Shown here piece by piece: positions 26,950 to 36,217 of a DNA stretch of 64,000 nt. The position numbers were made by a program, and so were the translations under genes. Source of the DNA: Astrobacterium formosum (GTDB lineage Bacteria > Pseudomonadota > Alphaproteobacteria > Rhizobiales > Xanthobacteraceae). The notes beneath the pieces are model-generated. The model made no database searches. It saw only the letters and a list, made by a program, of their open reading frames with translations, and had not been told where the DNA came from. The stretch covers positions 62,001 to 126,000 of the forward strand of contig JAVDCA010000006.1 of NCBI GenBank assembly GCA_030848545.1, in the 5' to 3' direction. The stretch's first letter is position 1. Every line of letters begins with the position of its first letter.

Positions 26950-28410
26950 GTGGCCATCGACGTGCGTCGCCTGGAAGCCGGTCAGGTCATCGACGGCTTC
27001 CATCTGGTTGAACCGCTCGATCCGGGCGGCATGGCGAATTTCTGGCGCGTCACCAAACCCGGCCTCGACCTGCCGATGGTGATGAAGATTCCGCTGCTGC
27101 GGCCCGGGGAGGACCCGATCACAATCATCGGCTTCGAAGCCGAGCAGATGATCATGGCGCGCCTCACCGGCCCGCACGTGCCGCGTTTCGTCGCCGCCGG
27201 CGATTTCGAGAGCCCCTATGTGGTCATGGAGTTCATCGACGGCCGCCCGCTGCGATCTCTGCTGCCGCATATGCCTTGCGCCGCCGAAGAGGTTGCGGAG
27301 ATCGGCATCCAGGTCGCCTTCGCGCTCGACGACCTGCACCGCCAGAACGTGCTGCATCTCGACGTCAAGCCGAGCAACATCATCTTGCGCCCCAACGGCA
27401 TCGCGGCGCTGATCGACTACGGACTGTCCCACCATACGCTGCTGCCGGACCTGATCGGCGAGGAGATCGACGGGCCGGTCGGGACGGCCCCCTACGTGGC
27501 CCCCGAACAGGTGCTCGGCGACCGATTCGAGCCGCGCAGCGACATCTTCGCACTCGGCGTCGTCATGTATTTCCTCGTCACCGGCGAGCGGCCGTTCGGC
27601 GACCCGCAGCGCGCACCCGAATGGCGCCACCGCCTGTGGCGCGATCCGCACCCGCCGCGCCACTGGAACAAGGCTGTCCCGCCGTGGCTGCAGGAAGCAA
27701 TCCTGCGCTGCCTGGAGGTCGACCCCGACGCACGCTATGCCACCGCGGCCCAGCTCGCCTTCGACCTCAAAAATCCCGACCAGATGGTGCTCACCGAACG
27801 CGCCCGGCGATTACGCCGCGACGGCGCCATGACGGTCCTGCTGCGACGCCTAGCCTCGCGGCGGCTCAAATATGTCCGGCGCGTACGCCATCAGCCCGCG
27901 CTCACGCGCGCTCCGATCATCGCCGTCGCGGTGGATCTCTCGCCCCAGGCCGAAGCACTGGACGGTCCGCTCCGGCAAGCCGTAATGCGCGTTCTCGCCA
28001 CCGAGCCGGCAGCCCGGCTCGCCTGCGTCAACGTCCTCAAGACCGCCCGCATCGGCCTCGACCCGATGGAGGACGCGCAGGGACGCAATCCGCACCTGCA
28101 GCGGCTGGTGGAGCTCAGGCATTGGGCGCACACGCTGCCGATCGATCCCGATCGCGTCACCTTCCACGTGCTCGAAGACACCGATCCCGCCCGCGCCCTG
28201 GTCGAGTTCGGCCTCAACAGTCGCATCGACCATATCGTCATGGGAGCGCGGGGGTCCTCGACCATGCGCCGGTTCCTCGGCAGCGTGTCGGCGCAAGTGG
28301 TGGCTCAGGCACGCTGCACAGTCACCGTCGTGCGCGCGCCGCAAACCGGCCTCGCCATCGGGGAACCGGGCGCGCTTCAGCTCGGAACCGACTCCGACCT
28401 CGGGGGTTAA
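26950..28410 (+). CDS. Serine/threonine protein kinase fused to a universal stress protein domain
   Basis: This 486-residue two-domain protein has a GTG start at 26950, chosen because it directly follows the phosphoesterase stop and gives a normal kinase N-terminus. The Hanks-type kinase (residues 17-285) has Gly-loop LDPGGMANFWRV, Lys46 in VMKIP, catalytic Asp138 and Asn143 in HLDVKPSN, DYG at 156-158 in place of DFG, and VGTAPYVAPEQ. Key residues are kept, so it should be active. The USP domain (residues 320-475) ends with the ATP-binding GARGSSTMRRFLGSVS pattern. No transmembrane or PASTA segment is seen, so it is cytoplasmic. It is cotranscribed with the phosphoesterase; the USP may sense ATP and tune the kinase (inference). 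Confidence 0.93.
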   Translation: MAIDVRRLEAGQVIDGFHLVEPLDPGGMANFWRVTKPGLDLPMVMKIPLLRPGEDPITIIGFEAEQMIMARLTGPHVPRFVAAGDFESPYVVMEFIDGRPLRSLLPHMPCAAEEVAEIGIQVAFALDDLHRQNVLHLDVKPSNIILRPNGIAALIDYGLSHHTLLPDLIGEEIDGPVGTAPYVAPEQVLGDRFEPRSDIFALGVVMYFLVTGERPFGDPQRAPEWRHRLWRDPHPPRHWNKAVPPWLQEAILRCLEVDPDARYATAAQLAFDLKNPDQMVLTERARRLRRDGAMTVLLRRLASRRLKYVRRVRHQPALTRAPIIAVAVDLSPQAEALDGPLRQAVMRVLATEPAARLACVNVLKTARIGLDPMEDAQGRNPHLQRLVELRHWAHTLPIDPDRVTFHVLEDTDPARALVEFGLNSRIDHIVMGARGSSTMRRFLGSVSAQVVAQARCTVTVVRAPQTGLAIGEPGALQLGTDSDLGG

Positions 28411-28464
28411 TCCCGTGCCAGGGCCGCAAGGCGACCTGGGAAAACCCTTCATGAGGAGGATCAT

Positions 28465-29019
28465 ATGAAACGCACTCTCATGGCCGTCGCGGCCGTGGGC
28501 GGCCTGATGGTGTCCACTGCATTGGCTCAGAACCCGTCGCCTCCGAGCTCGACCACTCCGGGCGCTTCCCCGAGCACCGGTTCGACCCCGAGCACCGGCT
28601 CGACCATGTCGACGGGGGCCTCGCAACAGACCATCACGCAGCAGTCTTCCGGCCAGTGGCTGTTCTCCAAGTTCAACGGCACCGACGTGATCGGAGCGAA
28701 CGACGAGAAGATCGGCGACGTGTCCGACGTCCTGTTCGACAAATCCGGCAAGGTCGATGCTCTCATCGTCGGCGTCGGCGGATTCCTGGGCATCGGCAGC
28801 AAGGACGTCGCCCTGCCGGTCACATCGTTCCAGGTCGTGCCGGGCAACGATGGCGCCGCCGAGAGGCTGCGCCTGTCCATGAACAAGGACCAGCTCCAGC
28901 AGATGGCCGAGTTCAAGCCGCTCGGCACTTCGGCGACCACCACCGGGGCGGCGACCCGCACGGCGCCGGCCGGCAACACCACGGCTCCGTCCGGCAACAC
29001 CACGGCACCAGCCCGCTGA
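28465..29019 (+). CDS. Exported PRC-barrel domain protein
   Basis: This 184-residue protein has an N-terminal signal peptide (residues 1-22, ending in ALAQ), then a Ser/Thr/Pro/Gly-rich stretch with STPSTGSTPSTGST-like repeats (residues 30-52). One PRC-barrel domain follows (about residues 65-125, with GANDEKIGDVSDVLFDKSG and FLGIGSKDVALPV), and the tail is Thr/Ala-rich with repeated GNTTAPSGNTTAP units. The PRC barrel is a small all-beta fold of varied role; the periplasmic alphaproteobacterial type is poorly studied. A GAGGAGG ribosome-binding site is 7 bases upstream. A terminator follows at 29062. Confidence 0.88.
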   Translation: MKRTLMAVAAVGGLMVSTALAQNPSPPSSTTPGASPSTGSTPSTGSTMSTGASQQTITQQSSGQWLFSKFNGTDVIGANDEKIGDVSDVLFDKSGKVDALIVGVGGFLGIGSKDVALPVTSFQVVPGNDGAAERLRLSMNKDQLQQMAEFKPLGTSATTTGAATRTAPAGNTTAPSGNTTAPAR

Positions 29020-29061
29020 TCGAGACGCCCCGCTGATCGAGACGCGTTGAACGATCAAGAC

Positions 29062-29093
29062 GGCCCGCTCCCGATCGGGGGCGGGCCCTTTGG
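29062..29093 (+). terminator. Rho-independent terminator after the PRC-barrel gene
   Basis: A 12-bp stem (arms 29062-29073 and 29076-29087, one mismatch) with a tight loop is followed by a moderately T-rich tail. It lies 43 bases after the PRC-barrel stop. Confidence 0.75.
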
Positions 29094-29148
29094 TTTCTTC
29101 GGGGGACGGTCTTTGCGGCTCTGCCGTGGATTGCTTTAAGCTGGCGGC

Positions 29149-29907
29149 ATGCCGTTCACCGCCGATTCCCCCCTCGTCACCGACGTCGTCCTCTCGCCCA
29201 ACCACGAGCCGCGGCGCGCCGCGATCGATATGCTGCTGTTGCACTACACCGGCATGGAATCGACAGACGAAGCCCTGCAGCGTCTGGCATCGCCGGAGGC
29301 GAAAGTTTCCTCGCACTACCTCGTCCGCCAGAATGGTGCCGTGGTCCAGCTGGTGCCCGAGGCCAGGCGGGCCTATCACGCCGGAGTATCCTCGTGGGAC
29401 GGCGAGACGGACATCAATTCCCGTTCCATCGGCATCGAGATCGCCAATCCGGGCCACGACTTCGGCTGCCCGCCCTACCCGGAGGAACAGGTCGCCGCGG
29501 TGGTCGGTTTGTGCCGCGACATCCTCACGCGCCATGCCATCCGGGCGGAGCGCGTGCTCGCCCATTCCGACGTGGCGCCGGCGCGCAAACGCGATCCGGG
29601 CGAATGGTTTTTCTGGCGCGAGCTCGCCGAGGCCGGCATCGGCCTGTGGGTGCCGCCACATCCGGCCATGCCCGGTCGCGGCCTCGCCCCGGGCGACAGC
29701 GGCGAGGCCGTACTGGCGCTGCAGCAATCGCTCGCCCGCTACGGCTACGACCTGGTGCCGACCGGAACGTTCGACGCGAAGACCCGCGATGTCGTCGCTG
29801 CCTTCCAACGCCATTTCCGACCCGCACGGGTCGACGGACTCGCCGATCCATCGACGCTCGCAACCCTCGACGATCTCACCGCGGCACGGACGGCGCGGGC
29901 CTCCTGA
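29149..29907 (+). CDS. N-acetylmuramoyl-L-alanine amidase with peptidoglycan-binding domain (AmiD-like)
   Basis: This 252-residue protein has an Amidase_2 zinc domain (residues 20-160): LLLHYTG carries the first His ligand, SSHYLVRQNG and SIGIEIANPGHD surround the site, and LAHSDVAPARKRDPGEWF carries the second His and the downstream Lys/Asp. A PG_binding_1 domain follows (about residues 180-245, GDSGEAVLALQQSLARYGY). It cleaves the MurNAc-L-Ala bond during wall recycling. No clear signal peptide or lipobox is visible, so it may be cytoplasmic like AmpD. It converges with a LysR gene. Confidence 0.93.
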   Translation: MPFTADSPLVTDVVLSPNHEPRRAAIDMLLLHYTGMESTDEALQRLASPEAKVSSHYLVRQNGAVVQLVPEARRAYHAGVSSWDGETDINSRSIGIEIANPGHDFGCPPYPEEQVAAVVGLCRDILTRHAIRAERVLAHSDVAPARKRDPGEWFFWRELAEAGIGLWVPPHPAMPGRGLAPGDSGEAVLALQQSLARYGYDLVPTGTFDAKTRDVVAAFQRHFRPARVDGLADPSTLATLDDLTAARTARAS

Positions 29908-29913
29908 GAGGCC

Positions 29914-30849
29914 TCACCAGGCGTCCTTTTCGGGCAGGCGCACGTCCCATTGCCGCCACGGGGCGCCCTTGAAGCGGTCGACCACGAAGTCGACGAAAGC
30001 CCGCACCTTGGCCATGCGATGGCGTCCCTGTGGATAGACGGCGGTGACCGGCAACGGCTCCGAGACGCTGACGCCGACGAACAGGGGCACCAGAAGTCCG
30101 CGCCGGACCGCCTCGCCCACCAGCATGTCGCTGACGCGCAGGATGCCGGCGCCGGCGATGGCCAGCCTGAGCGCCACTTCGGCGTCGTCGACCACGATCT
30201 TGTTGTTGACCTCGACGATGCGCACGCCGTCACCGTCGCGGAACGGCCACCGGTTCACGGCCGGAACCGAATTGACCACGATGGCGTCGTGGCGGGCGAG
30301 TTCATCCGGGGTCGCAGGCGTCCCCCGCCGGTCCAGATATGCGGGAGCGGCAAAAATGCCGCGCTCGGCGTCGGCGATCTTGCGGGCCACCAGCGAGGGA
30401 TCGGTGACCAGGCCGGTTCGGATGGCGACGTCGGCGTTCTCCGACAGGAGATCGACGACCCGGTCCGTGACCGACAGGTCGATTTCGATCTCGGGATAGC
30501 GCGCAATGAAATCGGGCAAAGCGGCGACCAGCTCGTGCAGCGCAAAGGCGGTGCCGGTATTCACCCGCAACCGGCCGCGCGGCGTCGTGCCGAGCCGCGC
30601 CACCTCCGCCTCGGCGTCATCGATGGCGGACAGAATCTCCTGCGCCCGCAAGTGATAGGTCTCGCCCTCGGGGGTCAGAGCGAGTCGGCGGGTGGTGCGA
30701 TGCAGGAGGCGGATGCCTAATCGATCCTCCAGCCGCGAGACCAGCTTGGAGATCGCCGACGGCGTCATCGCCAGGTCCTCGGCGGCCGCCGAAAAGCTGC
30801 CCCGCTCGACGACCCGGACGAACACCCTCATTTCCGTTGCCGCATCCAT
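29914..30849 (-). CDS. LysR family transcriptional regulator
   Basis: This 311-residue LTTR has an N-terminal helix-turn-helix (residues 5-63, with FVRVVERGSFSAAAEDLAMTPSAISKLVSRLEDRLG) and a periplasmic-binding-protein-like effector domain (residues 90-300). The class resembles LTTRs that control quinone- or aromatic-response genes. It converges with the amidase gene and is divergent from a 55-residue ORF at 30963, which may be its target. The effector is unknown. Confidence 0.93.
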   Translation of the reverse strand: MDAATEMRVFVRVVERGSFSAAAEDLAMTPSAISKLVSRLEDRLGIRLLHRTTRRLALTPEGETYHLRAQEILSAIDDAEAEVARLGTTPRGRLRVNTGTAFALHELVAALPDFIARYPEIEIDLSVTDRVVDLLSENADVAIRTGLVTDPSLVARKIADAERGIFAAPAYLDRRGTPATPDELARHDAIVVNSVPAVNRWPFRDGDGVRIVEVNNKIVVDDAEVALRLAIAGAGILRVSDMLVGEAVRRGLLVPLFVGVSVSEPLPVTAVYPQGRHRMAKVRAFVDFVVDRFKGAPWRQWDVRLPEKDAW

Positions 30850-30962
30850 ACCTGTTCCTGGCCGTCATGAATGATGTGAAACCTGGAGGGATTATATTTC
30901 AGCCCCAGATGAATACACTAGCCTTGTTCAGGGACCTATGGACCCAGACAGGAGTACCCCCG

Positions 30963-31130
30963 ATGACTGAACTTGATTTCTCGACTCCCCGTTATAGCCC
31001 CGCCGAACTGATGCGGCTCGCCGACATCGAGCGGGCGAAGTACCTCAAGGCTTTGTTCAAGAAGCTGTTTGCCCGTTTGTCGGGCCGCACCACTGCCGTC
31101 ACCCCCCATTTCGGCGGCGCTAAGGCCTGA
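30963..31130 (+). CDS. Small basic protein of unknown function
   Basis: This is a 55-residue ORF at ATG 30963 with an AGGAG 9-13 bases upstream. The centre is an amphipathic basic helix (LADIERAKYLKALFKKLFARL, about residues 20-40). It is reminiscent in size and charge of the short DUF1127-like proteins of alphaproteobacteria, but I cannot see their signature. It has its own strong terminator and lies between a divergent LysR regulator and rnpB. An upstream in-frame extension to 30837 overlaps the LysR promoter and is not favoured. Confidence 0.6.
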   Translation: MTELDFSTPRYSPAELMRLADIERAKYLKALFKKLFARLSGRTTAVTPHFGGAKA

Positions 31131-31181
31131 TTTTTTCGGGCAAAACTCCGCGGCATACCCCCCTACCCCCGACTGCCGCGC

Positions 31182-31226
31182 GAAGGCCCCGGGTGCTCCT
31201 CCCACCCCGGGGCCTTCATCTTTTTT
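31182..31226 (+). terminator. Strong Rho-independent terminator upstream of rnpB
   Basis: A GAAGGCCCCGGG-type stem (about 31182-31195 with 31203-31217, one bulged base) is followed by a run of six T (31221-31226). It closes the small-protein transcript about 40 bases before the start of the RNase P RNA. Confidence 0.88.
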
Positions 31227-31265
31227 ATCGGCCTTGACGGACCGTCCGCCGGTCCCCATTGCTAG

Positions 31266-31672
<407 letters not shown>

Positions 31673-31681
31673 TCTTTGAAC

Positions 31682-31720
31682 GAGGCCCGGCGGGATGACC
31701 GCCGGGCCTCGCCAGTTTGA
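31682..31720 (+). terminator. Hairpin terminator of rnpB
   Basis: A perfect 12-bp stem (31682-31693 with 31699-31710) with a 5-base loop lies 10 bases after the end of rnpB. It is followed by a short T-containing stretch (CAGTTTGATTT). Confidence 0.75.
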
Positions 31721-31758
31721 TTTCCGCATCCCGTTTTCGGGCAAGCCGGGTCGCCGTC

Positions 31759-32736
31759 CTACATCTTCTTATAGGCGTCGATCACCGCCTGGCCGTCGGC
31801 GCCGGCACGCTTGAGCCAGTCAGCGGTCAATTGATCGCCCACTTTCTTGAGCCCATCGCGCAGGGCCGGGCTCGGCGGCTGCACCTTCATGCCCTTGGCC
31901 TTGAGCTGGTCGAGATACCAGTTCGCCTTGTCGGGCCAGATGGCCCACGCGTGATCCTCGGCCCGTTTGGCGGCGGCGAGAACCGCCGCCTGGCTCGGCT
32001 TGTCGAGGGCGTCGAACGCCGCCTTGTTGACGAAGACGATGTTCTTCGGGATCCAGGCCTGCAAATCGTAATAGTGGTCGATGGTCTCCCAGATCTTGGC
32101 GTCGTAGCCGCTCGAACCCGAAGTCATCAGGGCGTTGACGACGCCGGTGGCGAGCGCCTGGGCGAGTTCGGCCGCCTGCACGGTGACCGACTGGGCGCCG
32201 ACGAGTTCGCCGATGCGCGCCGTGCCGACGCTGTAGGAGCGCCATTTGAGGCCTTTGAGGTCCTCCACCGAGTTGATGTCCTTCTTGGTGTAGAGGCCCT
32301 GCGGCGCCCACGGGGCGGCGTACAACAGCATCAGGCCCTGGGCGGCGAGCTTCTTTTCCAACACCGGCTTGGAGGCGAAATAGAGCTTCTTGGAGTCGGC
32401 GTAGCTCGTCGCCAGGAACGGCACCACGTCGATGCCGTAGATCGCGTCCTCGTTCTCGTGAATCGAAGCCAGCACCTCGCCGGCCTGCGCCTGCCCGGTG
32501 GCGACGGCGCGCTTGATCTCCGGCGCCTTGAACAGCGACGCACCCGCATGGACGGTGATCACAAGCTTGCCGCCGGTCGCCTCGGCGATCTGCTTGGCCA
32601 TGGCGGTGAGCGTCTCGGTGTGCGGATTGTCGGCCGGATAGGCGGCGGGCAGGTTCCATTTAGTCTGCGCCGACGCCGGAGCGGCGGCGAGCACGGCGGC
32701 GACGCCGAGCGCGAGAGCCAGTGTACGTCTCATCAT
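31759..32736 (-). CDS. dctP: TRAP transporter substrate-binding protein DctP (system 1)
   Basis: This 325-residue exported solute receptor has a Sec signal peptide (residues 1-23, ending ASAQ). Mature protein begins TKWNLPAAYPADNPHTETL. The family region DLKGLKWRSYSVGTARIGEL (about residues 145-165) includes the conserved Arg that binds the ligand carboxylate. It is the third gene of a dctQ-dctM-dctP set read right to left, 30 bases after dctM. It is clearly paralogous to DctP at 37074 (both start W-[ND]-LP-x-x-YPA). Confidence 0.95.
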   Translation of the reverse strand: MMRRTLALALGVAAVLAAAPASAQTKWNLPAAYPADNPHTETLTAMAKQIAEATGGKLVITVHAGASLFKAPEIKRAVATGQAQAGEVLASIHENEDAIYGIDVVPFLATSYADSKKLYFASKPVLEKKLAAQGLMLLYAAPWAPQGLYTKKDINSVEDLKGLKWRSYSVGTARIGELVGAQSVTVQAAELAQALATGVVNALMTSGSSGYDAKIWETIDHYYDLQAWIPKNIVFVNKAAFDALDKPSQAAVLAAAKRAEDHAWAIWPDKANWYLDQLKAKGMKVQPPSPALRDGLKKVGDQLTADWLKRAGADGQAVIDAYKKM

Positions 32737-32766
32737 GTCTACCCCCTGTTGAACGAGCGCGTGTGG

Positions 32767-34083
32767 TCAGTCCGGGAAAGCGAGCTTCGGCAGCAGCATG
32801 ACGATCTGCGGGTATTCGGTGATGATGAACACCTCGAACAGCATCAGGAGGAAGAACGGCGTCGCCGCCTTCGCCACCGCGAAAGTGTCGCGCCCGCTCA
32901 TGCTCTGCAATACGAAGAGATTGAACCCTACCGGCGGCGTGATCTGCGCCATCTCCACATGGATGATCAGGTAGACGCCGAACCAGATGAGATCGAGGCC
33001 GGCCTGCTTGACCATCGGCAGGACGACGACCGCCGTGAGCACGATCATCGAGATGCCGTCGATCAGGCAGCCCAGGATGATGTACATGACGGTGAGATAG
33101 AGCGCGAGCATGCCCGGCGTGAGGTTCTGGCCCTGGACCCAGGTGGCGAGCGCGGCGGGGATGCCCGTATAGGCCATCGCCGCGGTGCAATAGGCGGCAC
33201 CGGCGAGGATCAGCATGATCATGCAGGTCAGCCGCGTCGCGCTCATGATGCTCTTGGCGAGTGTCGTCCAGCTGAGCGTGCCGCTCCACCAGGCGAGCGC
33301 GAGCGCGCCGGTGACGCCCCAGGCGGCGCATTCGGTCGCGGTGGCAAAGCCGAGCACCAGCGAGAAGAAAACCGCCAGGATCAGCAGCAGCACCGGCGCG
33401 AGCTTGGCCGACCGCTTGAGCTTGTCGAAAAGCGGCATCGGTGGATCGCGCGGCGGCACCTTGGCGGGATGGAGCAGTGACCAGCCGCCGATATAGCCGG
33501 AATAGAGTGCCATCAGCAGGGCCCCGGGCAGGAAGCCGCCAAGAAAGACCTGCAGGACCGAGACGTTGGCGGTGACCGCATAGACCACCATCGGGATCGA
33601 CGGGGGAATCAGGAGCCCCAGCGTGCCGGAGCCGGCCAGCGAACCGAGCGCAAGGTCGGGGTCATAGCCGCGCTTGGCGAGTTCCGGCAGCGAAATCTTG
33701 CCGATCGTCGCGCAGGTCGCCGCCGACGAACCGGACACCGCCGCGAAGATGCCGCAGCCGACCACGTTGACGTGCAGGAGCCGGCCCGGCAGCCACTGCA
33801 CCCACGGTGACAGGCCTTCGAACATCTGCTCCGACAGCCGGGTGCGGAACAATATCTCACCCATCCAGATGAACAGCGGCAGCGCGGCGAGCGTCCACGA
33901 CGCGCTCGATGCCCACACGGTGGTGGCGAGCACGGAGCCGATCGGCACGTTGGTGGTCAGCACCATGGCGACGAAGCCGACGAGGCCCAGCGCAATGGCG
34001 ATCCACACTCCGCTCGCGAGAACGAGAAGGAGGAAGCCGAGCAGAATGAACGACAGTTGGATCAGGCTGAGATCGGGGAACAT
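32767..34083 (-). CDS. dctM: TRAP transporter large permease DctM (system 1)
   Basis: This 438-residue integral membrane protein of about 12 spans is the Na+-driven transport subunit. DctM hallmarks are AAVSGSSAATCATIGKISLPEL (about residues 95-116), LGLLIPPSIPMVVYA (about 150-164) and the C-terminal EMAQITPPVGFNLFVLQ (about 385-401). It starts 3 bases after dctQ. It is close in sequence to DctM of system 2 (34905), so the two transporters arose by duplication. Confidence 0.97.
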   Translation of the reverse strand: MFPDLSLIQLSFILLGFLLLVLASGVWIAIALGLVGFVAMVLTTNVPIGSVLATTVWASSASWTLAALPLFIWMGEILFRTRLSEQMFEGLSPWVQWLPGRLLHVNVVGCGIFAAVSGSSAATCATIGKISLPELAKRGYDPDLALGSLAGSGTLGLLIPPSIPMVVYAVTANVSVLQVFLGGFLPGALLMALYSGYIGGWSLLHPAKVPPRDPPMPLFDKLKRSAKLAPVLLLILAVFFSLVLGFATATECAAWGVTGALALAWWSGTLSWTTLAKSIMSATRLTCMIMLILAGAAYCTAAMAYTGIPAALATWVQGQNLTPGMLALYLTVMYIILGCLIDGISMIVLTAVVVLPMVKQAGLDLIWFGVYLIIHVEMAQITPPVGFNLFVLQSMSGRDTFAVAKAATPFFLLMLFEVFIITEYPQIVMLLPKLAFPD

Positions 34084-34086
34084 GGC

Positions 34087-34635
34087 TTAGCCATTCTCCC
34101 CCGAGGCGACGCGGTCGACGAACTCGTCGGGGGTGGCGGCCTTTTCCTTTTCGTAGCTCGGTCGGTTGCCGCGGGCCACGATGACGATCTCGTCCAGGAT
34201 CGCGATCGCGAGAATGATGAGACCCGAGCAATAGCCGAGCTGCGGGATCCACAACGGTATCGCGAGCACGCCCTGCGCCATGTCGTCGAACCGCCAGGAG
34301 AACCAGGTCAGCTGCACGGCGTGCCAGGCGAAGTAGACGATGAACGCGAAGGCGACGGTCAGCGCGAGAAGTTCGAATGCCTGGCGGGTGCGGCCGGTGA
34401 GGCGCTCCATCAACAAGCCGACGCGGATCATCTCACCGCGCTTGAAGGTATGGGCGAGGCCGAGGAAAGCCAGTGCGACCATGCACCACGACACGATGTC
34501 GTCACCGGCCGGGACATTGAGCGCCACTTCGCGCCCCAGCGACATCGCCATCATGAGGATGAAGATGAGCACCAGAAAGCCGCCGGCGGCGATGCCGGAG
34601 AGCAGGTAGAGACGGTCGAGGCAGGCGCGGATCAT
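34087..34635 (-). CDS. dctQ: TRAP transporter small permease DctQ (system 1)
   Basis: This is a 182-residue, four-span membrane protein that links the receptor to DctM. The ATG at 34635 (MIRACLDRLYLLSG) gives the normal short N-terminus; the open frame beyond it to 34824 runs into intergenic sequence. The conserved region HTFKRGEMIRVGLLMERL near residue 75 is typical of DctQ. It lies downstream of dctM of system 2 with a 269-base gap that shows no gene. Confidence 0.93.
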   Translation of the reverse strand: MIRACLDRLYLLSGIAAGGFLVLIFILMMAMSLGREVALNVPAGDDIVSWCMVALAFLGLAHTFKRGEMIRVGLLMERLTGRTRQAFELLALTVAFAFIVYFAWHAVQLTWFSWRFDDMAQGVLAIPLWIPQLGYCSGLIILAIAILDEIVIVARGNRPSYEKEKAATPDEFVDRVASGENG

Positions 34636-34904
34636 CGCAGACCGGTCGGACGGGGACGGGATCACCAAGCCGTCGGCCCGCTGACCGCGAACCGCCGAGC
34701 CATTGTGGCGAGCAAGTCGGGAGTGTTGCAAGGAGCCCTGGGACACTACGCAGAATTCCGGATCGGCCGTGCCAACGGTTGCTCCGCGACGACCGGCGAC
34801 GCCCGGAGCGACGCTCCTTGCCATACAAATCCGCGGCGCGAAAGCCGGAAACGAAACGGAACACGATCACACCGAGGCCGCTCGCGCGTGCTGCCGTCCG
34901 CCCC

Positions 34905-36212
34905 TTATCTCGCGTCGAACATCGTCGACGGCAGCCACAAGGCGATCTGCGGGAATGCGATCACCATCCCGACCGCGACGCACATCAGCAGAAACAGCGG
35001 CAAGGTATAGCTCGCGATGGAAAAGATGTTGCGGCCGGTCATGCCCTGGAGGACGTAGAGGTTGAATCCGACCGGCGGCGTGATCTGCGCCATCTCGACC
35101 ACCAGCACCACGTAGATACCGAACCAGATCAGGTCGAAGCCGGCCTTCTCCACCAATGGCATGATGACTGCCGTGGTCAGCACCACCATCGAGATGCCAT
35201 CGAGGAAGCAGCCGAGCATGACGTAGAAGAACGTCAGCGCGGTCAGGAGCTGCCAGTTGGCCAGATTGAAGGCACCGATCCATTCGGCGAGCGCCCGCGG
35301 GATGCCGGTGAACCCCATGGCGGCGGTCAGATAGGCGGCGCCGGCGAGGATAAAGGCGATCATGCAGCTCGTGCGCGCGGCGCCGAGAAGGGCGGCGCGG
35401 AAGTTCGCCCAGTCGAGGCTGCCCATCCACCACGACATCACGAGGGACAGGAACACGCCGACCACCGCCGCCTCGGTCGCCGAGGCGATGCCGCCGTAGA
35501 TCGAGCCGATGACGCCGAGAATGAGCAGGATGAGCGGGATCAGATGCCGGCTGGCGACCACGCGGTTGGCGAAGCTGGTCACCGGATCGGGCGGCGGCAT
35601 GCGGTCCTTGTTGAGGAGCGCCCAGATCATGACGTAGCCGGAGAACAGCGTCGCCAGCATGACGCCGGGCAGGACGCCGGCGATGAACAGCCGGGCGATC
35701 GACTGGTCGGTCGCGGCTGCGTAGACGATCATGATGATCGACGGCGGGATCAGGAGGCCGAGCGTGCCCGAGCCCGCCAGCGTACCCAGCGCAAGTTTGA
35801 TGTCGTAGCCGCGCTTCAGGAGCTCCGGCAGCGAAATGCGGCCGATCGTGGCGCAAGTCGCCGCCGACGAGCCCGACACGGCGGCGAAGATGGCACAGCC
35901 GACCACGTTGACGTGCAGGAGCCGTCCGGGCAGGCCCTGCACCCACGGCGCCAGGCCTTCGAACATGTCCTCGGACAGGCGGGTACGATAGAGGATCTCG
36001 CCCATCCAGATGAACATGGGCAGCGCGGTCAAGTCCCAGGAATTCGACGCCGCCCAGATGGAGGTCGCCAGGACCTGGCCAGGCGGGGTTGCCACCTTGG
36101 TCATGACGGCGACGAGGCCGACGCCGGCCAGTGCCAGCGCGATCCACATGCCCGACGCCAGAATGGCGAACAGCAGGACGATGAGAATGGCGGCGAGTTC
36201 GACTATTTCCAT
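34905..36212 (-). CDS. dctM: TRAP transporter large permease DctM (system 2)
   Basis: This 435-residue DctM paralogue of about 12 membrane spans has the same signature blocks as system 1 (AAVSGSSAATCATIGRISLPEL, LGLLIPPSIIMIVYA, EMAQITPPVGFNLYVLQGM). The start at 36212 follows dctQ by 5 bases. Open frame upstream of it is dctQ in another frame. Confidence 0.97.
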   Translation of the reverse strand: MEIVELAAILIVLLFAILASGMWIALALAGVGLVAVMTKVATPPGQVLATSIWAASNSWDLTALPMFIWMGEILYRTRLSEDMFEGLAPWVQGLPGRLLHVNVVGCAIFAAVSGSSAATCATIGRISLPELLKRGYDIKLALGTLAGSGTLGLLIPPSIIMIVYAAATDQSIARLFIAGVLPGVMLATLFSGYVMIWALLNKDRMPPPDPVTSFANRVVASRHLIPLILLILGVIGSIYGGIASATEAAVVGVFLSLVMSWWMGSLDWANFRAALLGAARTSCMIAFILAGAAYLTAAMGFTGIPRALAEWIGAFNLANWQLLTALTFFYVMLGCFLDGISMVVLTTAVIMPLVEKAGFDLIWFGIYVVLVVEMAQITPPVGFNLYVLQGMTGRNIFSIASYTLPLFLLMCVAVGMVIAFPQIALWLPSTMFDAR

Positions 36213-36217
36213 GGACT

